From contig NZ_JAHKPZ010000034.1 in assembly GCF_018860825.1 (NCBI RefSeq), positions 62,001 through 126,000 of the forward strand: DNA of 64,000 nt, in the 5' to 3' direction. The notes below the pieces were generated by a model, which did not search any database, was not told the origin of the DNA, and saw only the letters and a list, made by a program, of their open reading frames with translations. Positions within the stretch are counted from its first letter, which is position 1. Each line of letters starts with the position of its first letter. This stretch comes from Lacinutrix sp. C3R15 (GTDB lineage Bacteria; Bacteroidota; Bacteroidia; Flavobacteriales; Flavobacteriaceae). Shown here piece by piece: positions 1 to 8,368 of this stretch. A program made the translations under genes and the position numbers.

Positions 1-417
1 GAAGAATGGTATACTAAAAAGTTTATACCAACCATTTCGCCTATAACACTAATTGCACTTTTATTTACTATAGTAATAATGTTTTCATTAAAAGGAGAGT
101 TAATTGTTGAAATACCAATGGATGTGGTTATTATTGCTATTCCGTTATTGGTTTATTTTACCTTAATGTTTATTATTGGCTTTTTCTTTACTAAAGCTAC
201 TGGTGCCACTTATGATAAAACAGCCTCTGTTGCATTTACTGCAGCAGGTAATAACTTTGAATTAGCTATTGCTGTTGCCATTGCTGTTTTCGGTTTAAAT
301 TCCGGACAAGCATTTGCAGGAGTTATTGGCCCTTTGGTAGAAGTACCTGCTTTAATTTTATTAGTTAGAGTATCCTTTTGGTTACGAAAAAAATATTTTG
401 TGCATGCAGTAAATTAA
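1..417 (+). CDS. arsB: ACR3-family arsenite efflux permease, C-terminal part
   Basis: This is the 3' end of a gene that begins before the window; the frame is open from base 1. The visible 138 residues hold about four membrane helices. They include the segment [15 protein letters not shown] and, near the end, [12 protein letters not shown], both typical of ACR3 (BASS superfamily) arsenite permeases, followed by a basic cytoplasmic tail. The family exports As(III) through the inner membrane using the proton gradient. The gene ends before a strong bidirectional terminator. The assignment rests on remembered family motifs; the N-terminal half with its conserved Cys cannot be checked here. Confidence 0.85.
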   Translation, partial: EEWYTKKFIPTISPITLIALLFTIVIMFSLKGELIVEIPMDVVIIAIPLLVYFTLMFIIGFFFTKATGATYDKTASVAFTAAGNNFELAIAVAIAVFGLNSGQAFAGVIGPLVEVPALILLVRVSFWLRKKYFVHAVN

Positions 418-461
418 TTATTGCTTTATAAAAGAAATCCATCCTTTTTAATGGATATAAA

Positions 462-506
462 AAACCAAAAAACTATTATTTATTACAAATAATAGTTTTT
501 TGGTTT
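462..506. terminator. bidirectional Rho-independent terminator
   Basis: A perfect 20-bp inverted repeat (462-481 and 487-506) encloses a 5-base loop. The arms are A/T-rich at their outer ends, so either direction yields a hairpin followed by U residues. It lies between the convergent arsenite-permease gene and the membrane sensor-like gene. A smaller hairpin (ATCCAT/ATGGAT, about 439-454) precedes it. Confidence 0.85.
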
Positions 507-574
507 AAACCTAATTGATACTACTAGTAATTAGTAAATTAAAACATTGTATAAAAAATAAATGAATATTAAAT

Positions 575-1174
575 TCATAACCTTGCTTTAGGCTTATACA
601 TTACAATAATCTGAATTAAAATAGCCAAGAAAATCAATATGTAAATTTCAATTTGGGTAAACAATTCTACCGTATCAATAGCGCGTTTACTAATTGACAT
701 TTGTCTGCTTCCTTCAATAATCTGTATTTTAGACAAATCATTGAGGTTTGTTTTTAAACCCTCAATATAATTGATTACCTGCGTATTATCACTATAATTA
801 GAGTCTAAAAAACGACTTTCAGCATCTAATAACAACTGAATATTTTTTTTAAAATCATTAAATACACGATCCTCTTTTACCGTTAATTTGGTTTGCTCAA
901 ATCTGGAAATTAAAGATTGTAAATCATTATTAACTTTTGGGTTTTGAGTTTTAAAAAAAATGGAATCAGATAGCAATACTGCCAACTCCTTATCCTGAAC
1001 GGACTTTAGCATTTCAAAAATTAATTCTTTTGCTATTAATCTGTCTTCGTAGATAGTAACTACAGAATCACGAACACGTACAAAATTGTTCTTATCTATC
1101 AAATTTGTAGTAATGATTAGTAAAAAAATCATTAAAAATCCGAGTATCCATTTCAACTTATTGAAAAATGCCAT
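575..1174 (-). CDS. four-helix-bundle MCP-type sensor domain membrane protein
   Basis: About 199 residues: an N-terminal membrane helix (LKWILGFLMIFLLIITT), a long helical periplasmic segment of about 140 residues, and a second membrane helix (IYILIFLAILIQIIV) followed by a short basic tail. This arrangement resembles the 4HB_MCP ligand-binding module of chemoreceptors and kinases. However, the protein ends right after the second helix and has no HAMP, kinase or signalling domain. I chose the ATG at 1174; an in-frame GTG at 1183 would add three residues. The family call is by architecture only, so the function is unknown. Confidence 0.6.
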   Translation of the reverse strand: MAFFNKLKWILGFLMIFLLIITTNLIDKNNFVRVRDSVVTIYEDRLIAKELIFEMLKSVQDKELAVLLSDSIFFKTQNPKVNNDLQSLISRFEQTKLTVKEDRVFNDFKKNIQLLLDAESRFLDSNYSDNTQVINYIEGLKTNLNDLSKIQIIEGSRQMSISKRAIDTVELFTQIEIYILIFLAILIQIIVMYKPKARL

Positions 1175-1728
1175 ATTTATCACTTTTAAGAAATTAAATC
1201 CTAGTTACCAAAGATACAAAAACGTAAAAAAAACCTATATAGAAAGTTTTGAAATAATTAAAATAACAACAAAATAGTAGTCGTAAATTTAATAAAACAC
1301 AAAAAATAACCAACATTAATGCTAAATCACTAACAAAATAACAAATGAATTTTATTTGAATTACTCCATTTATTATTCATATTATTAAAAAAAAACACTT
1401 ATATAATGGATATAAAAGTAGATTTTGTTGTAAAAATATAGAAAAGATTTATAGTGCGTAAACCCAAAAGTAAAAATGTGTAATGTCTTTAAATTAATGT
1501 AAAAATAGTTTGACACTCCTACTTTTCATTATTTCTTATACAAATTGAGTTTAATGTAAATAAAATAAGAACAACCATAAACCACTGTATGTAAGTAAAA
1601 TAACACAATAAAAATCCTTTACAAATAATGCTTGCTCTATTATACACCTTGTAAACTACTCAAATTGAGTATTGTAGCTTTTTTAGAATTGTATTTCTTT
1701 TGCTTAAAAACCAATTAAAACTCAAATC
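1175..1728. other. 554-bp intergenic region with one palindrome
   Basis: I see no gene here; possible reading frames are short and A/T-biased. The one structured site is ACTCAAATTGAGT (1658-1670), a perfect palindrome around one central base, about 60 bp before the outer-membrane protein gene. A partial copy (CAAATTGAGT) lies at about 1541-1550. It could be an operator for the downstream gene, but nothing shows which regulator would bind it. Confidence 0.35.
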
Positions 1729-2391
1729 ATGAAAAAATTTTTAACATTGTTAACGCTATTTTTAACTATTTCTATTACTTATGGTCAAGAAGGTGACACT
1801 AACGATTTCTGGGAAAATTTAAGATTAAATGCTGCAGTAACTTTAGGAGACTATACCTTTAGCTCTGATACCCAAGATGTAGAAATTGAATATTCTTATG
1901 GAATAGGATTTCTGTTAGGACTAGACTATGATCTTTTAAAAAAAGACAGACTTACTGTTGGTACAGGTCTTACGCTTACAAACCATAATAGCTCTATAGA
2001 CCAGCCAGATCTAGGCTTAGATATTAAATACACTACTTATTGGGTAGGAACACATGCACAAGCAGACTACCAACTTATTGAAGATAAATTATCTGCTGGA
2101 CTAGGTCTATTTGTAGATTATGGTATTGCAGGAACACAAAAATCTGAAGGAAGCGATAAAGTAGATTTATTTAAAAAAATAGATGGTAATGATGCACCAT
2201 ACAAAAGTATTAACTATGGACTAACAGCAAAAGTATCTTATGTAATGTCATGGACCGATTTTGCAGATGATATTTATATTGGTTACCGTTTAGGTTTAGC
2301 AAATATTGAAGGAGGAGATAGTGATACACAAACTACAAAAACAGGTATGTTTGTAATTGGTGTTCGCGCTAATCTTGACGAATTATTTTAG
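1729..2391 (+). CDS. outer-membrane beta-barrel protein
   Basis: 220 residues with a clear signal peptide (MKKFLTLLTLFLTISITYG, cleaved before Q). Alternating amphipathic strands follow throughout, with many Tyr/Gly-rich segments such as IEYSYGIGFLLGLDYD, and the protein ends with a strand (GMFVIGVRANLDELF). Its size fits an 8-stranded OmpA/OmpW-like or porin-family barrel (outer membrane protein beta-barrel domain). The gene appears monocistronic. No catalytic motif is visible and no substrate can be suggested. Confidence 0.7.
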   Translation: MKKFLTLLTLFLTISITYGQEGDTNDFWENLRLNAAVTLGDYTFSSDTQDVEIEYSYGIGFLLGLDYDLLKKDRLTVGTGLTLTNHNSSIDQPDLGLDIKYTTYWVGTHAQADYQLIEDKLSAGLGLFVDYGIAGTQKSEGSDKVDLFKKIDGNDAPYKSINYGLTAKVSYVMSWTDFADDIYIGYRLGLANIEGGDSDTQTTKTGMFVIGVRANLDELF

Positions 2392-2458
2392 AAAATAGTA
2401 CAACGATATAATAACAACCTTAAAACAAAAAATTTCTTTTTTAAACTAAATCAGCACA

Positions 2459-2482
2459 TTGTAAAAAGAAGTAGTACCTTTG
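2459..2482 (+). promoter_or_regulatory. flavobacterial promoter for the J-domain gene
   Basis: A perfect TAnnTTTG -7 element (TACCTTTG, 2475-2482) lies 28 bp before the ATG. A TTG at 2459-2461 may be the -33 element, although its 13-bp spacing is shorter than the usual 17-23. Confidence 0.55.
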
Positions 2483-2510
2483 CACTCGGTTTAAAAAAAC
2501 ACCTTTATTT

Positions 2511-2957
2511 ATGAAACGTATTAACGAGTATAAAAAGCTATTTAACGTAGAAAAAGAAATGACTTTAAAAAGTTTAAAAACTACGTACAGAAGTTTAGTA
2601 AAAGAATGGCATCCAGATAAGTTTCAAGATGGTGATGAAAAAGCTGCAGAAGCAGAACTTATGAGCCGTAAAGTTATTGATGGTTATCACTTTTTAGTAA
2701 GTATGGCTCCTGAAACTATTGAGGCTAACAAAGAAGAATACGCTACTACAATTTCTAGTGCTATTGTAGATTGGCAACATAAAGGTTTATTATTAGAGGT
2801 TACTTTTTTAGATGGTAACACGTATGAATACTTTGGTGTTAACAAAGGGTTATATATTAAGTTTTCGCAAAGTGACAAGCAAAACCGCTTTGGTAAACGT
2901 AGCATATTTAACTCTTTTCCGTACCGAAAAATTAAGAAAAAAGAAGTAGTAGCTTAA
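2511..2957 (+). CDS. J-domain protein with C-terminal KTSC domain
   Basis: 148 residues. Residues 1-60 form a J-domain-like helical hairpin with the invariant HPD tripeptide at 34-36 (KEWHPDKF), the contact site for DnaK/Hsp70. Residues ~75-140 (SSAIVDWQHKGLLLEVTFLDGNTYEYFGV ... FNSFPYRK, quoted in part) match the small beta-rich KTSC domain. There is no Gly/Phe region or zinc finger, so it is a specialised J-protein rather than DnaJ itself. It is preceded by a good promoter and followed by a terminator, so it is probably transcribed alone. Confidence 0.8.
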   Translation: MKRINEYKKLFNVEKEMTLKSLKTTYRSLVKEWHPDKFQDGDEKAAEAELMSRKVIDGYHFLVSMAPETIEANKEEYATTISSAIVDWQHKGLLLEVTFLDGNTYEYFGVNKGLYIKFSQSDKQNRFGKRSIFNSFPYRKIKKKEVVA

Positions 2958-2981
2958 AAGCTTCTATATATTTAGATTATT

Positions 2982-3018
2982 AAAAAAACAAGGCTACCCT
3001 GTAGACCTTGTTTTTTTA
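2982..3018. terminator. Rho-independent terminator
   Basis: AACAAGG CTAC cct GTAG a CCTTGTT forms a stem interrupted by one bulged base, with a T-run on the plus side and an A-run before it. It serves the convergent J-domain gene and the HlyIII/DUF4294 pair. Confidence 0.8.
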
Positions 3019-3060
3019 TGTCTTTAAATGACAAGATTAGTACCAAAGAGCCTATATGTA

Positions 3061-3687
3061 TTAAATCACATAAAAATACACCATAAAAAAGTGAAAGATT
3101 GCACCTGCTAGCACAAATAAATGCCAAATAACATGATTGTATGGTATTTTATTAATAGCATAAAAGATAATGCCTCCTGTGTACGCAAGGCCTCCTGCAA
3201 ATAAACATAAAATGCCATTATCACCAATAACCTCTCTTAAATGAGTAAAGTCAAATACTACCAACCAGCCCATTGCTAAATATAGCAATACAGAAAAAGC
3301 TTCAAACCGTCCTGTAAAGAATATTTTTAATAGTACGCCAAAAGCAGCAATGCCCCAAACGGTATAAAACAAAGGCCAACCTAAACTACTTTGTAAAGAG
3401 ATTAATAAAATTGGCGTGTAAGTTCCTGCAATTAAAATATAAATACTTATATGATCAATAATTCTAAAATAATGCTTCTGTTTTTCGTTTTGCACATAAT
3501 GGTACATAGTAGATGCAGAAAATAAAATTATAATAGAAATACCATACACTAAAACACTAAAAAAACTCCAATCACTTTTATGGGTATTTTTAAAAATAAG
3601 TGAAACAAGTCCCACAATACCAAACAAAACTCCAATACTATGGGTTAGGGCATTTAGTTTTTCTTCAAAAGGAGTTTGAATGTGCAT
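3061..3687 (-). CDS. trhA: hemolysin III / PAQR-family membrane protein
   Basis: 208 residues with seven predicted membrane helices. The conserved polar positions of the bacterial HlyIII/TrhA (PAQR) family are present: an N-terminal E/H pair (EEKLNALTHSIG), SAxxH (FSASTMYHY), the D-H pair RIIDHISIYILIAGTYTP, and a C-terminal H-x3-H (HVIWHLFVLAGAIFHFF). Family members are linked to membrane fluidity and zinc-dependent hydrolase chemistry; the haemolysin name is historical. It starts immediately after the stop codon of the upstream DUF4294 gene (TAAATG), so the two are certainly co-transcribed. Confidence 0.85.
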   Translation of the reverse strand: MHIQTPFEEKLNALTHSIGVLFGIVGLVSLIFKNTHKSDWSFFSVLVYGISIIILFSASTMYHYVQNEKQKHYFRIIDHISIYILIAGTYTPILLISLQSSLGWPLFYTVWGIAAFGVLLKIFFTGRFEAFSVLLYLAMGWLVVFDFTHLREVIGDNGILCLFAGGLAYTGGIIFYAINKIPYNHVIWHLFVLAGAIFHFFMVYFYVI

Positions 3688-4365
3688 TTATGGCTTATTT
3701 TTATTAGATAACCATTTATTTGAAAGTGCATAAAAATCAAAATAAATTGCAGGTTCCTGATTTTCTAAAACACCACTTTGAAAATTTCGTTGTAATATAT
3801 CTTCAATAAGATAATCTTCCTTTTCTATTTCAGGGTTAAACTCACGTTTTAATGAAATATCAAAAAGATTTGCAGTACTATTAAACCAAAAGGCTCTCCA
3901 ACCACTACGCAATTCTTTAATTAAATCAAAAGCGGTTTGCCCTGTTTGTCTATGTATTAACTTTACAAGTATTTGCCCTTCGGTTCTTGTTAGTTTTTTT
4001 AATTCTTCAGAAAACTCCTCTTCAATATATTTTTGCACACGTTTAGCATATACTTTTTTTAAGCTATTTCGTTCTATACCATCCATTCTTTTCTGCATGG
4101 TTTGCAAACGTTCGGCTGCTAATTTGGCATACGGATAAACTTTTATGGTTTTTCGTCTTAAAATAAGGTATCGTTTTCTATCTGCTCTACTATCAAATTT
4201 TAGTTTATTTAATAGTATCACTTCTTCTAGGTTTATAGCAGATTTTGCAATAGAATCTCCCGCAACTATAATGTAATCATAGTCGGTAGTGTCTTGCTTC
4301 ACCTCCTTAATTTGTCCAAAAATTAAAAAAGGAAATAGCATCAATAAGTAACTAATGTGTTTCAT
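3688..4365 (-). CDS. DUF4294-family exported protein
   Basis: 225 residues with a signal peptide (MKHISYLLMLFPFLIFG, cleaved before Q). A charged helical region follows, with AKLAAERLQTMQKRMDGIERNSLKK, then a segment with TRTEGQILVKLIHRQTGQTAFDLIKELRSGWRAF (quoted in shorter blocks of recognition). This pattern matches DUF4294, a periplasmic family of unknown function found widely in Bacteroidota. It is translationally coupled to the HlyIII-type gene with zero spacing, which suggests a shared envelope role that cannot be specified. Confidence 0.7.
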   Translation of the reverse strand: MKHISYLLMLFPFLIFGQIKEVKQDTTDYDYIIVAGDSIAKSAINLEEVILLNKLKFDSRADRKRYLILRRKTIKVYPYAKLAAERLQTMQKRMDGIERNSLKKVYAKRVQKYIEEEFSEELKKLTRTEGQILVKLIHRQTGQTAFDLIKELRSGWRAFWFNSTANLFDISLKREFNPEIEKEDYLIEDILQRNFQSGVLENQEPAIYFDFYALSNKWLSNKNKP

Positions 4366-4570
4366 GTACTTTTAGTAACAACATTTTTTTAATTTAAAAC
4401 ACCAAAATCGTTCCAAAATAAATTAGAAACCAAACTTTTAATCATTTAAAGCTAAGTGTAAAAATCTAGCTTAAATGCAATATAAAAGTATGGAAGTAAA
4501 ATTAATAATTTACCTCTTGTTAAACCTTAAAATAGTATTAATATTATTATTTTAGTAAAAAATTTTACAA

Positions 4571-5659
4571 ATGGCAAAAAAGAGCATACTTAACAAAAAG
4601 TCTATAGACTTTTTAGAAAAATATTTAAATAATGCAGCTCCAACTGGGTACGAATGGGAAGGACAAAAAATTTGGATGGACTATTTAAAGCCTTATGTTG
4701 ATGAGTTTATTACAGATACCTACGGAACTGCTGTTGGTGTAATTAACCCTAAAGCAAAATACAAAGTAGTTATTGAAGGACATGCTGACGAAATTTCATG
4801 GTACGTAAACTATATTAGTGATGACGGATTAATTTACGTAATTAGAAACGGAGGAAGTGATCACCAGATTGCACCTAGTAAAATTGTTAATATACATACC
4901 AAAAACGGTATTGTAAAAGGAGTATTTGGCTGGCCTGCAATACATACAAGAAACAAAGCAAAAGAAGAAGCACCAAAACCAGATAATATTTTTATTGATT
5001 GTGGTTGCACTACTAAAGAAGAAGTAGAAGCCCTTGGTGTGCATGTTGGTTGTGTTATTACTTACCCAGATGAATTTCATATTCTTAACAAAGACAAATT
5101 TGTTTGTCGTGCTTTAGACAACAGAATGGGTGGATTTATGATTGCTGAAGTGGCACGTTTATTAAAAGAAAACAACAAAACATTACCTTTTGGTTTATAC
5201 ATTACCAACTCGGTACAAGAAGAAATTGGGTTACGTGGTGCAGAAATGATTACACAAACTATTAAGCCTAATGTTGCTATAGTTACAGATGTTACACATG
5301 ATACCACTACGCCAATGATTGACAAAAAGAAAGAAGGTCATTTAGAACTAGGTAAAGGTCCTGTGGTAGCCTTTGCTCCTGCTGTGCAACAAAAACTACG
5401 CGATTTAATTACAGATACTGCCGAAGCTAAAAAAATTCCTTTTCAACGTTCTGCTTTATCAAGAGCTACAGGAACAGATACCGATGCCTTTGCATATAGC
5501 AATGGTGGCGTTGCTTCTGCTTTAATTTCATTGCCTTTACGTTACATGCATACTACGGTAGAAATGGTACATAGAGACGATGTAGAGAATGTTATTAAAA
5601 TGATTTATGAAACACTTCTTAAAATTGAAGATGGGGAAACATTTTCTTATTTTAAATAA
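4571..5659 (+). CDS. M42-family metallopeptidase (glutamyl aminopeptidase-like)
   Basis: 362 residues covering a complete M42 (FrvX/YsdC/PepA-like) peptidase. Metal-site motifs are visible in order: GHADE (H71, D73), DNRMGG with the bridging Asp, QEEIG with the catalytic and metal-binding Glu pair, TDVTHD, and the terminal RYMHTTVEM histidine. The family forms cytoplasmic tetrahedral dodecamers that trim N-terminal residues from peptides using two Zn or Co ions. The gene starts with ATG and is followed by a terminator, so it is probably monocistronic. Confidence 0.9.
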   Translation: MAKKSILNKKSIDFLEKYLNNAAPTGYEWEGQKIWMDYLKPYVDEFITDTYGTAVGVINPKAKYKVVIEGHADEISWYVNYISDDGLIYVIRNGGSDHQIAPSKIVNIHTKNGIVKGVFGWPAIHTRNKAKEEAPKPDNIFIDCGCTTKEEVEALGVHVGCVITYPDEFHILNKDKFVCRALDNRMGGFMIAEVARLLKENNKTLPFGLYITNSVQEEIGLRGAEMITQTIKPNVAIVTDVTHDTTTPMIDKKKEGHLELGKGPVVAFAPAVQQKLRDLITDTAEAKKIPFQRSALSRATGTDTDAFAYSNGGVASALISLPLRYMHTTVEMVHRDDVENVIKMIYETLLKIEDGETFSYFK

Positions 5660-5683
5660 GCAACATTTTAAATACTATAAATT

Positions 5684-5712
5684 AAAAGCCTCTATTGTTG
5701 AGGCTTTTTTTA
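5684..5712 (+). terminator. Rho-independent terminator of the M42 peptidase gene
   Basis: AAAAGCCTC (5684-5692), a 7-base loop and GAGGCTTTT (5700-5708), continuing into a T-run. The hairpin overlaps the longest possible N-terminal extension of the next open frame and so argues against that upstream TTG start. Confidence 0.85.
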
Positions 5713-5781
5713 TTCTTACGCCGCTCCTATTCAATCTACCCAAACTTTAGTAGCTTTATACTTTCAATTACACCAGCAATT

Positions 5782-6924
5782 ATGCAATTACAAAACCAAA
5801 AACACCTTTTCGATCTTCCTAAAGATATCACCTATCTAAACATAGCATCACAATCACCAGCATTTCAAGCAATTTACGAAGCAGGATTAGAAGGTTTAAA
5901 GCAAAAAAACAGACCTTATACCATTAAAGGTTCCGATTATTTTGAACCTGTAGTAACGCTTAAAAAACTCTTTGCAAAACTAATTGATGCTAACAATTAT
6001 AACAGCATTGTAAGCATTCCTTCTGCTTCTTACGCAATAGCAACAGTTACTAATAATATTGTTTTAAAGGAAGGCGATGAAATTTTGGTCATCGAGGAAC
6101 AGTTTCCTAGTAATTATTACTCTTGGCAAAAACTGGCAGAAACCTACAATGCCACAATTATAACAGTAGGCAAAAAGGAAGGTGAGCATTGGAATACCAA
6201 TGTTTTAAACGCAATAACAAACAAAACAGCTGTTGTTGCTATAGGAAATATACATTGGTCTAACGGAAGCTTATTTAATTTAAAAGCTATTAGTACTAAA
6301 GCAAAACAACAAAATGCCTTAGTTATTATTGATGGTAGCCAGAGTGTTGGCGCTTTACCTTTTTCGGTGAAAGAGATACAACCAGATGCATTAATCTGCG
6401 CTGGCTACAAGTGGTTATTTGGTCCTTATGGATGTGCATATGCATACTATGGAGAATATTTTAATAACGGAAAACCTATTGAAGAAAATTGGTCAAACCG
6501 ATTAGATAGCGAAAACTTTGCAGGTTTAACCAATTACCAAAACCAATATAAACCATTAGCAAATAGATATCAAGTTGGTGAAAGCGGAAACTTTATACAT
6601 GTAAAAATGCAAATTGCAGCATTAAAACAAGTTTTAGAATGGACACCAAAGGCCATTCAAGAATATTGCAAAGAGATTTCGGCAGAAGCAGTAAAAGAAT
6701 TAAAAGCTTTAGGCTGTAAAATAGAAGCCGATGACCAAAGAACGCATCATCTTTTCGGAATAGAATTACCAGAAAACATAAACTTAGATGTATTGAAAGA
6801 AAACTTAGTAAATAACCATATTTTTGTTTCTTTTAGAGGCAACTATATTAGAGTTTCCTGTCACGTATTTAATACTAAAGAAGATTTTATACCTTTAATT
6901 AATTGCTTAAAAAAACACATGTAA
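5782..6924 (+). CDS. aminotransferase class V-fold PLP-dependent enzyme
   Basis: 380 residues of the fold-type I family that includes cysteine desulfurases, kynureninase and isopenicillin-N epimerase-like enzymes. Visible features are the PLP-aspartate strand (NALVIIDGSQSVGALPF) and the Schiff-base lysine in ICAGYKWLFGPYGCAY. C-terminal HHLFGIELPEN and SFRGNYIRVSCHVFN fit the small domain. I see no sulfur-relay Cys loop typical of IscS/SufS, so it is not a clear desulfurase. The ATG at 5782 is chosen because the upstream frame runs through the preceding terminator. The Nudix gene follows 10 bp downstream in the same transcript. The substrate is unknown. Confidence 0.8.
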   Translation: MQLQNQKHLFDLPKDITYLNIASQSPAFQAIYEAGLEGLKQKNRPYTIKGSDYFEPVVTLKKLFAKLIDANNYNSIVSIPSASYAIATVTNNIVLKEGDEILVIEEQFPSNYYSWQKLAETYNATIITVGKKEGEHWNTNVLNAITNKTAVVAIGNIHWSNGSLFNLKAISTKAKQQNALVIIDGSQSVGALPFSVKEIQPDALICAGYKWLFGPYGCAYAYYGEYFNNGKPIEENWSNRLDSENFAGLTNYQNQYKPLANRYQVGESGNFIHVKMQIAALKQVLEWTPKAIQEYCKEISAEAVKELKALGCKIEADDQRTHHLFGIELPENINLDVLKENLVNNHIFVSFRGNYIRVSCHVFNTKEDFIPLINCLKKHM

Positions 6925-6934
6925 TTCTTTTATT

Positions 6935-7486
6935 ATGGACGAATTAATAGATATTGTTACCAAAACAGGGTTGCTAACAGGTAAATCTGCTCTAAAATCT
7001 GAAATACATGCAAAAGGGCATTATCACAATACTGCTCATATTTGGTTATACACAAAAAAAGGAGAAGTTTTATTAGCACAAAGAGCGGCTTCAAAAATTA
7101 TCTGCCCTTTACTTTGGGATGTTTCTGTTGCTGGTCATGTAGATGCTGGAGAGACCATTACACAAGCTGCAATTAGAGAAGTAAAAGAAGAAATAGGCCT
7201 TAGCATTTTAGAAAAAGATTTAGAAAAAATTGGTGTTTTTGATTGCTTTCAAAATTATACTAACGGAATTATAGATAACGAGTTTCATCATACCTTTATA
7301 ACAGAATTACAAGTAGACTTTTCAACTTTAGTATATCAAAATGAAGAAGTTGAAGCGCTAAAACTAGTTACTATTTCCAAATTTAAAACACTTTTAAACA
7401 ATAGCGAAAACAACCATCACTTTATAGCAAGTAACTATAACTATTACATGAAAGTACTAGATGCCATTATATTAAAAATACACTAA
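6935..7486 (+). CDS. Nudix hydrolase
   Basis: 183 residues. The complete Nudix box GX5EX7REUXEEXGU runs from G67 to L89 (GHVDAGETITQAAIREVKEE continuing IGL). The preceding core HNTAHIWLYTKKGEVLLAQRA and the overall length resemble the YfcD/isopentenyl-diphosphate isomerase-like branch. The family hydrolyses nucleoside diphosphates linked to other groups; the substrate cannot be told from sequence. It lies 10 bp after the class-V aminotransferase-fold gene and is probably co-transcribed. Confidence 0.85.
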   Translation: MDELIDIVTKTGLLTGKSALKSEIHAKGHYHNTAHIWLYTKKGEVLLAQRAASKIICPLLWDVSVAGHVDAGETITQAAIREVKEEIGLSILEKDLEKIGVFDCFQNYTNGIIDNEFHHTFITELQVDFSTLVYQNEEVEALKLVTISKFKTLLNNSENNHHFIASNYNYYMKVLDAIILKIH

Positions 7487-7536
7487 ACGCTTTACTATAA
7501 AATCATTTTATTAGATTTCACGTATTGTACAAATAA

Positions 7537-7565
7537 AAAATCTCAACCTTTACGATTGAGATTTT
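7537..7565 (+). terminator. Rho-independent terminator after the Nudix gene
   Basis: AAAATCTCAA and TTGAGATTTT form a 10-bp stem around a 9-base loop, with A-run and T-run flanks. It is placed about 50 bp after the Nudix stop codon. Confidence 0.75.
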
Positions 7566-7738
7566 ATAAATTATCACGATTATTACCTTAAAGTCCCTAA
7601 TTGACTGATTAAATAGACTGAAATAATACCCCTAAAATGTCATACTTTTTGGTTACAAATCGTGATTTATCGATTACAATAATATTAAACAAGATTTTCA
7701 GCTGAGTATCTTTATATTATAAAACAAAACTAACTCCT

Positions 7739-7761
7739 AAACAGACATTATATGTCCGTTT
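7739..7761. promoter_or_regulatory. palindrome A (operator-like site), copy 1
   Basis: AAACAGACA ttata TGTCCGTTT is a 9-5-9 inverted repeat with one mismatch. It is identical in both arms to the copy at 10870-10892, and the similarity continues into CTAAAC upstream and TTnAAAT downstream. It sits 137 bp beyond the 3' end of the HNH-like gene. Two identical, rare palindromes bracketing a WYL-regulated gene set suggest binding sites of that regulator; this is inference. Confidence 0.5.
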
Positions 7762-7897
7762 TAAATATTTGACAATAAAAAATAGAGCTTTTTCTTAAGT
7801 TTATAGGGCACGAAACGTACTATAAAGAAATTTAGAAACACATAAATTGAAGTCAATTTATTAAATGGTTAATTACAACATACTTTGATTCATCGTT

Positions 7898-8335
7898 TTA
7901 TATAAATGTACTTGCCTTTTGCTGAATCCCTCTATCTGCTTTAACCAAAACTTTTTTAGTTAATGCAACATTTATGCTGTACTTATGGATATTATCCGCA
8001 TTTGACATCCAATCTTCCATTCGCATTTTACCTTTCGATTGATTGATGGTACGCTGCGTAACTGAAACATTTTCTGGACAGTTAACCACTTCTGCTATTT
8101 CTGCATTGGTTAATCGATCTCGATACGCCATAAATATAGCTTCAGAAGAACGTATGTGCTCATAATCATATCTATCACCTCCACGTAAAGTTTCTCCTGT
8201 GTAACAATCGCTATAAAGCGCTATACCATCTCCACCTCTAACCAAAGCTTGTTGGTGCATTTGTGCTTTTACTTTGGTGAAGAGAAGGTCTATTTCTTGG
8301 CGGTGGTATGGGCGGGTTGGGTTGAAATTATTCAC
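7898..8335 (-). CDS. HNH-like (beta-beta-alpha metal) nuclease, last gene of WYL cassette
   Basis: 145 residues, GTG start. The core reads C44-YTGE, then RYDYEHI (E59-H60-I61), N89 within CPENVSVTQ and TINQSKGK (N98, K101). This order (acidic residue-His-Ile, a central Asn, then a second Asn with Lys-Gly) is the layout of HNH nucleases, and its end resembles the N-x2-K-G close of Cas9-type HNH domains. Zinc cysteines are mostly absent. The N-terminus (NPTRPYHRQEIDLLFTKVK) reads as real protein, supporting the GTG start. It lies 33 bp after the 681-residue gene, so it is the probable effector of the cassette. The family is my inference from motifs; I do not recognise a named family. Confidence 0.55.
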   Translation of the reverse strand: MNNFNPTRPYHRQEIDLLFTKVKAQMHQQALVRGGDGIALYSDCYTGETLRGGDRYDYEHIRSSEAIFMAYRDRLTNAEIAEVVNCPENVSVTQRTINQSKGKMRMEDWMSNADNIHKYSINVALTKKVLVKADRGIQQKASTFI

Positions 8336-8368
8336 TAATTTATTTTTGTTTATTTCACTATATTAATT

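Larger units (their letters stand above)
7487..7897. other. intergenic region with terminator and a WYL-cassette palindrome
   Basis: 411 bp between convergent genes. It holds a terminator (7537-7565), an AAACAGACA-N5-TGTCCGTTT palindrome (7739-7761), and a separated inverted repeat ATCACGATT/AATCGTGAT (about 7573 and 7660). No open frame longer than about 22 codons lies near the palindrome on either strand. A promoter or small RNA here cannot be excluded. Confidence 0.4.

Noticed and set aside
1086-1277. 63-codon plus-strand reading frame opposite the four-helix sensor gene
   Set aside because: Half of it is antisense to the sensor-like gene, and the rest is low-complexity A/T-rich sequence.
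5695-5781. N-terminal extension of the class-V aminotransferase-fold gene from a TTG
   Set aside because: The extension passes through the preceding terminator hairpin and encodes residues without similarity to the family; the ATG at 5782 starts directly before the conserved fold.
7573-7670. Separated inverted repeat ATCACGATT/AATCGTGAT as transposon ends
   Set aside because: It is only 9 bp with ~80 bp between the arms, no enclosed gene and no target duplication; this is expected by chance in AT-rich DNA.
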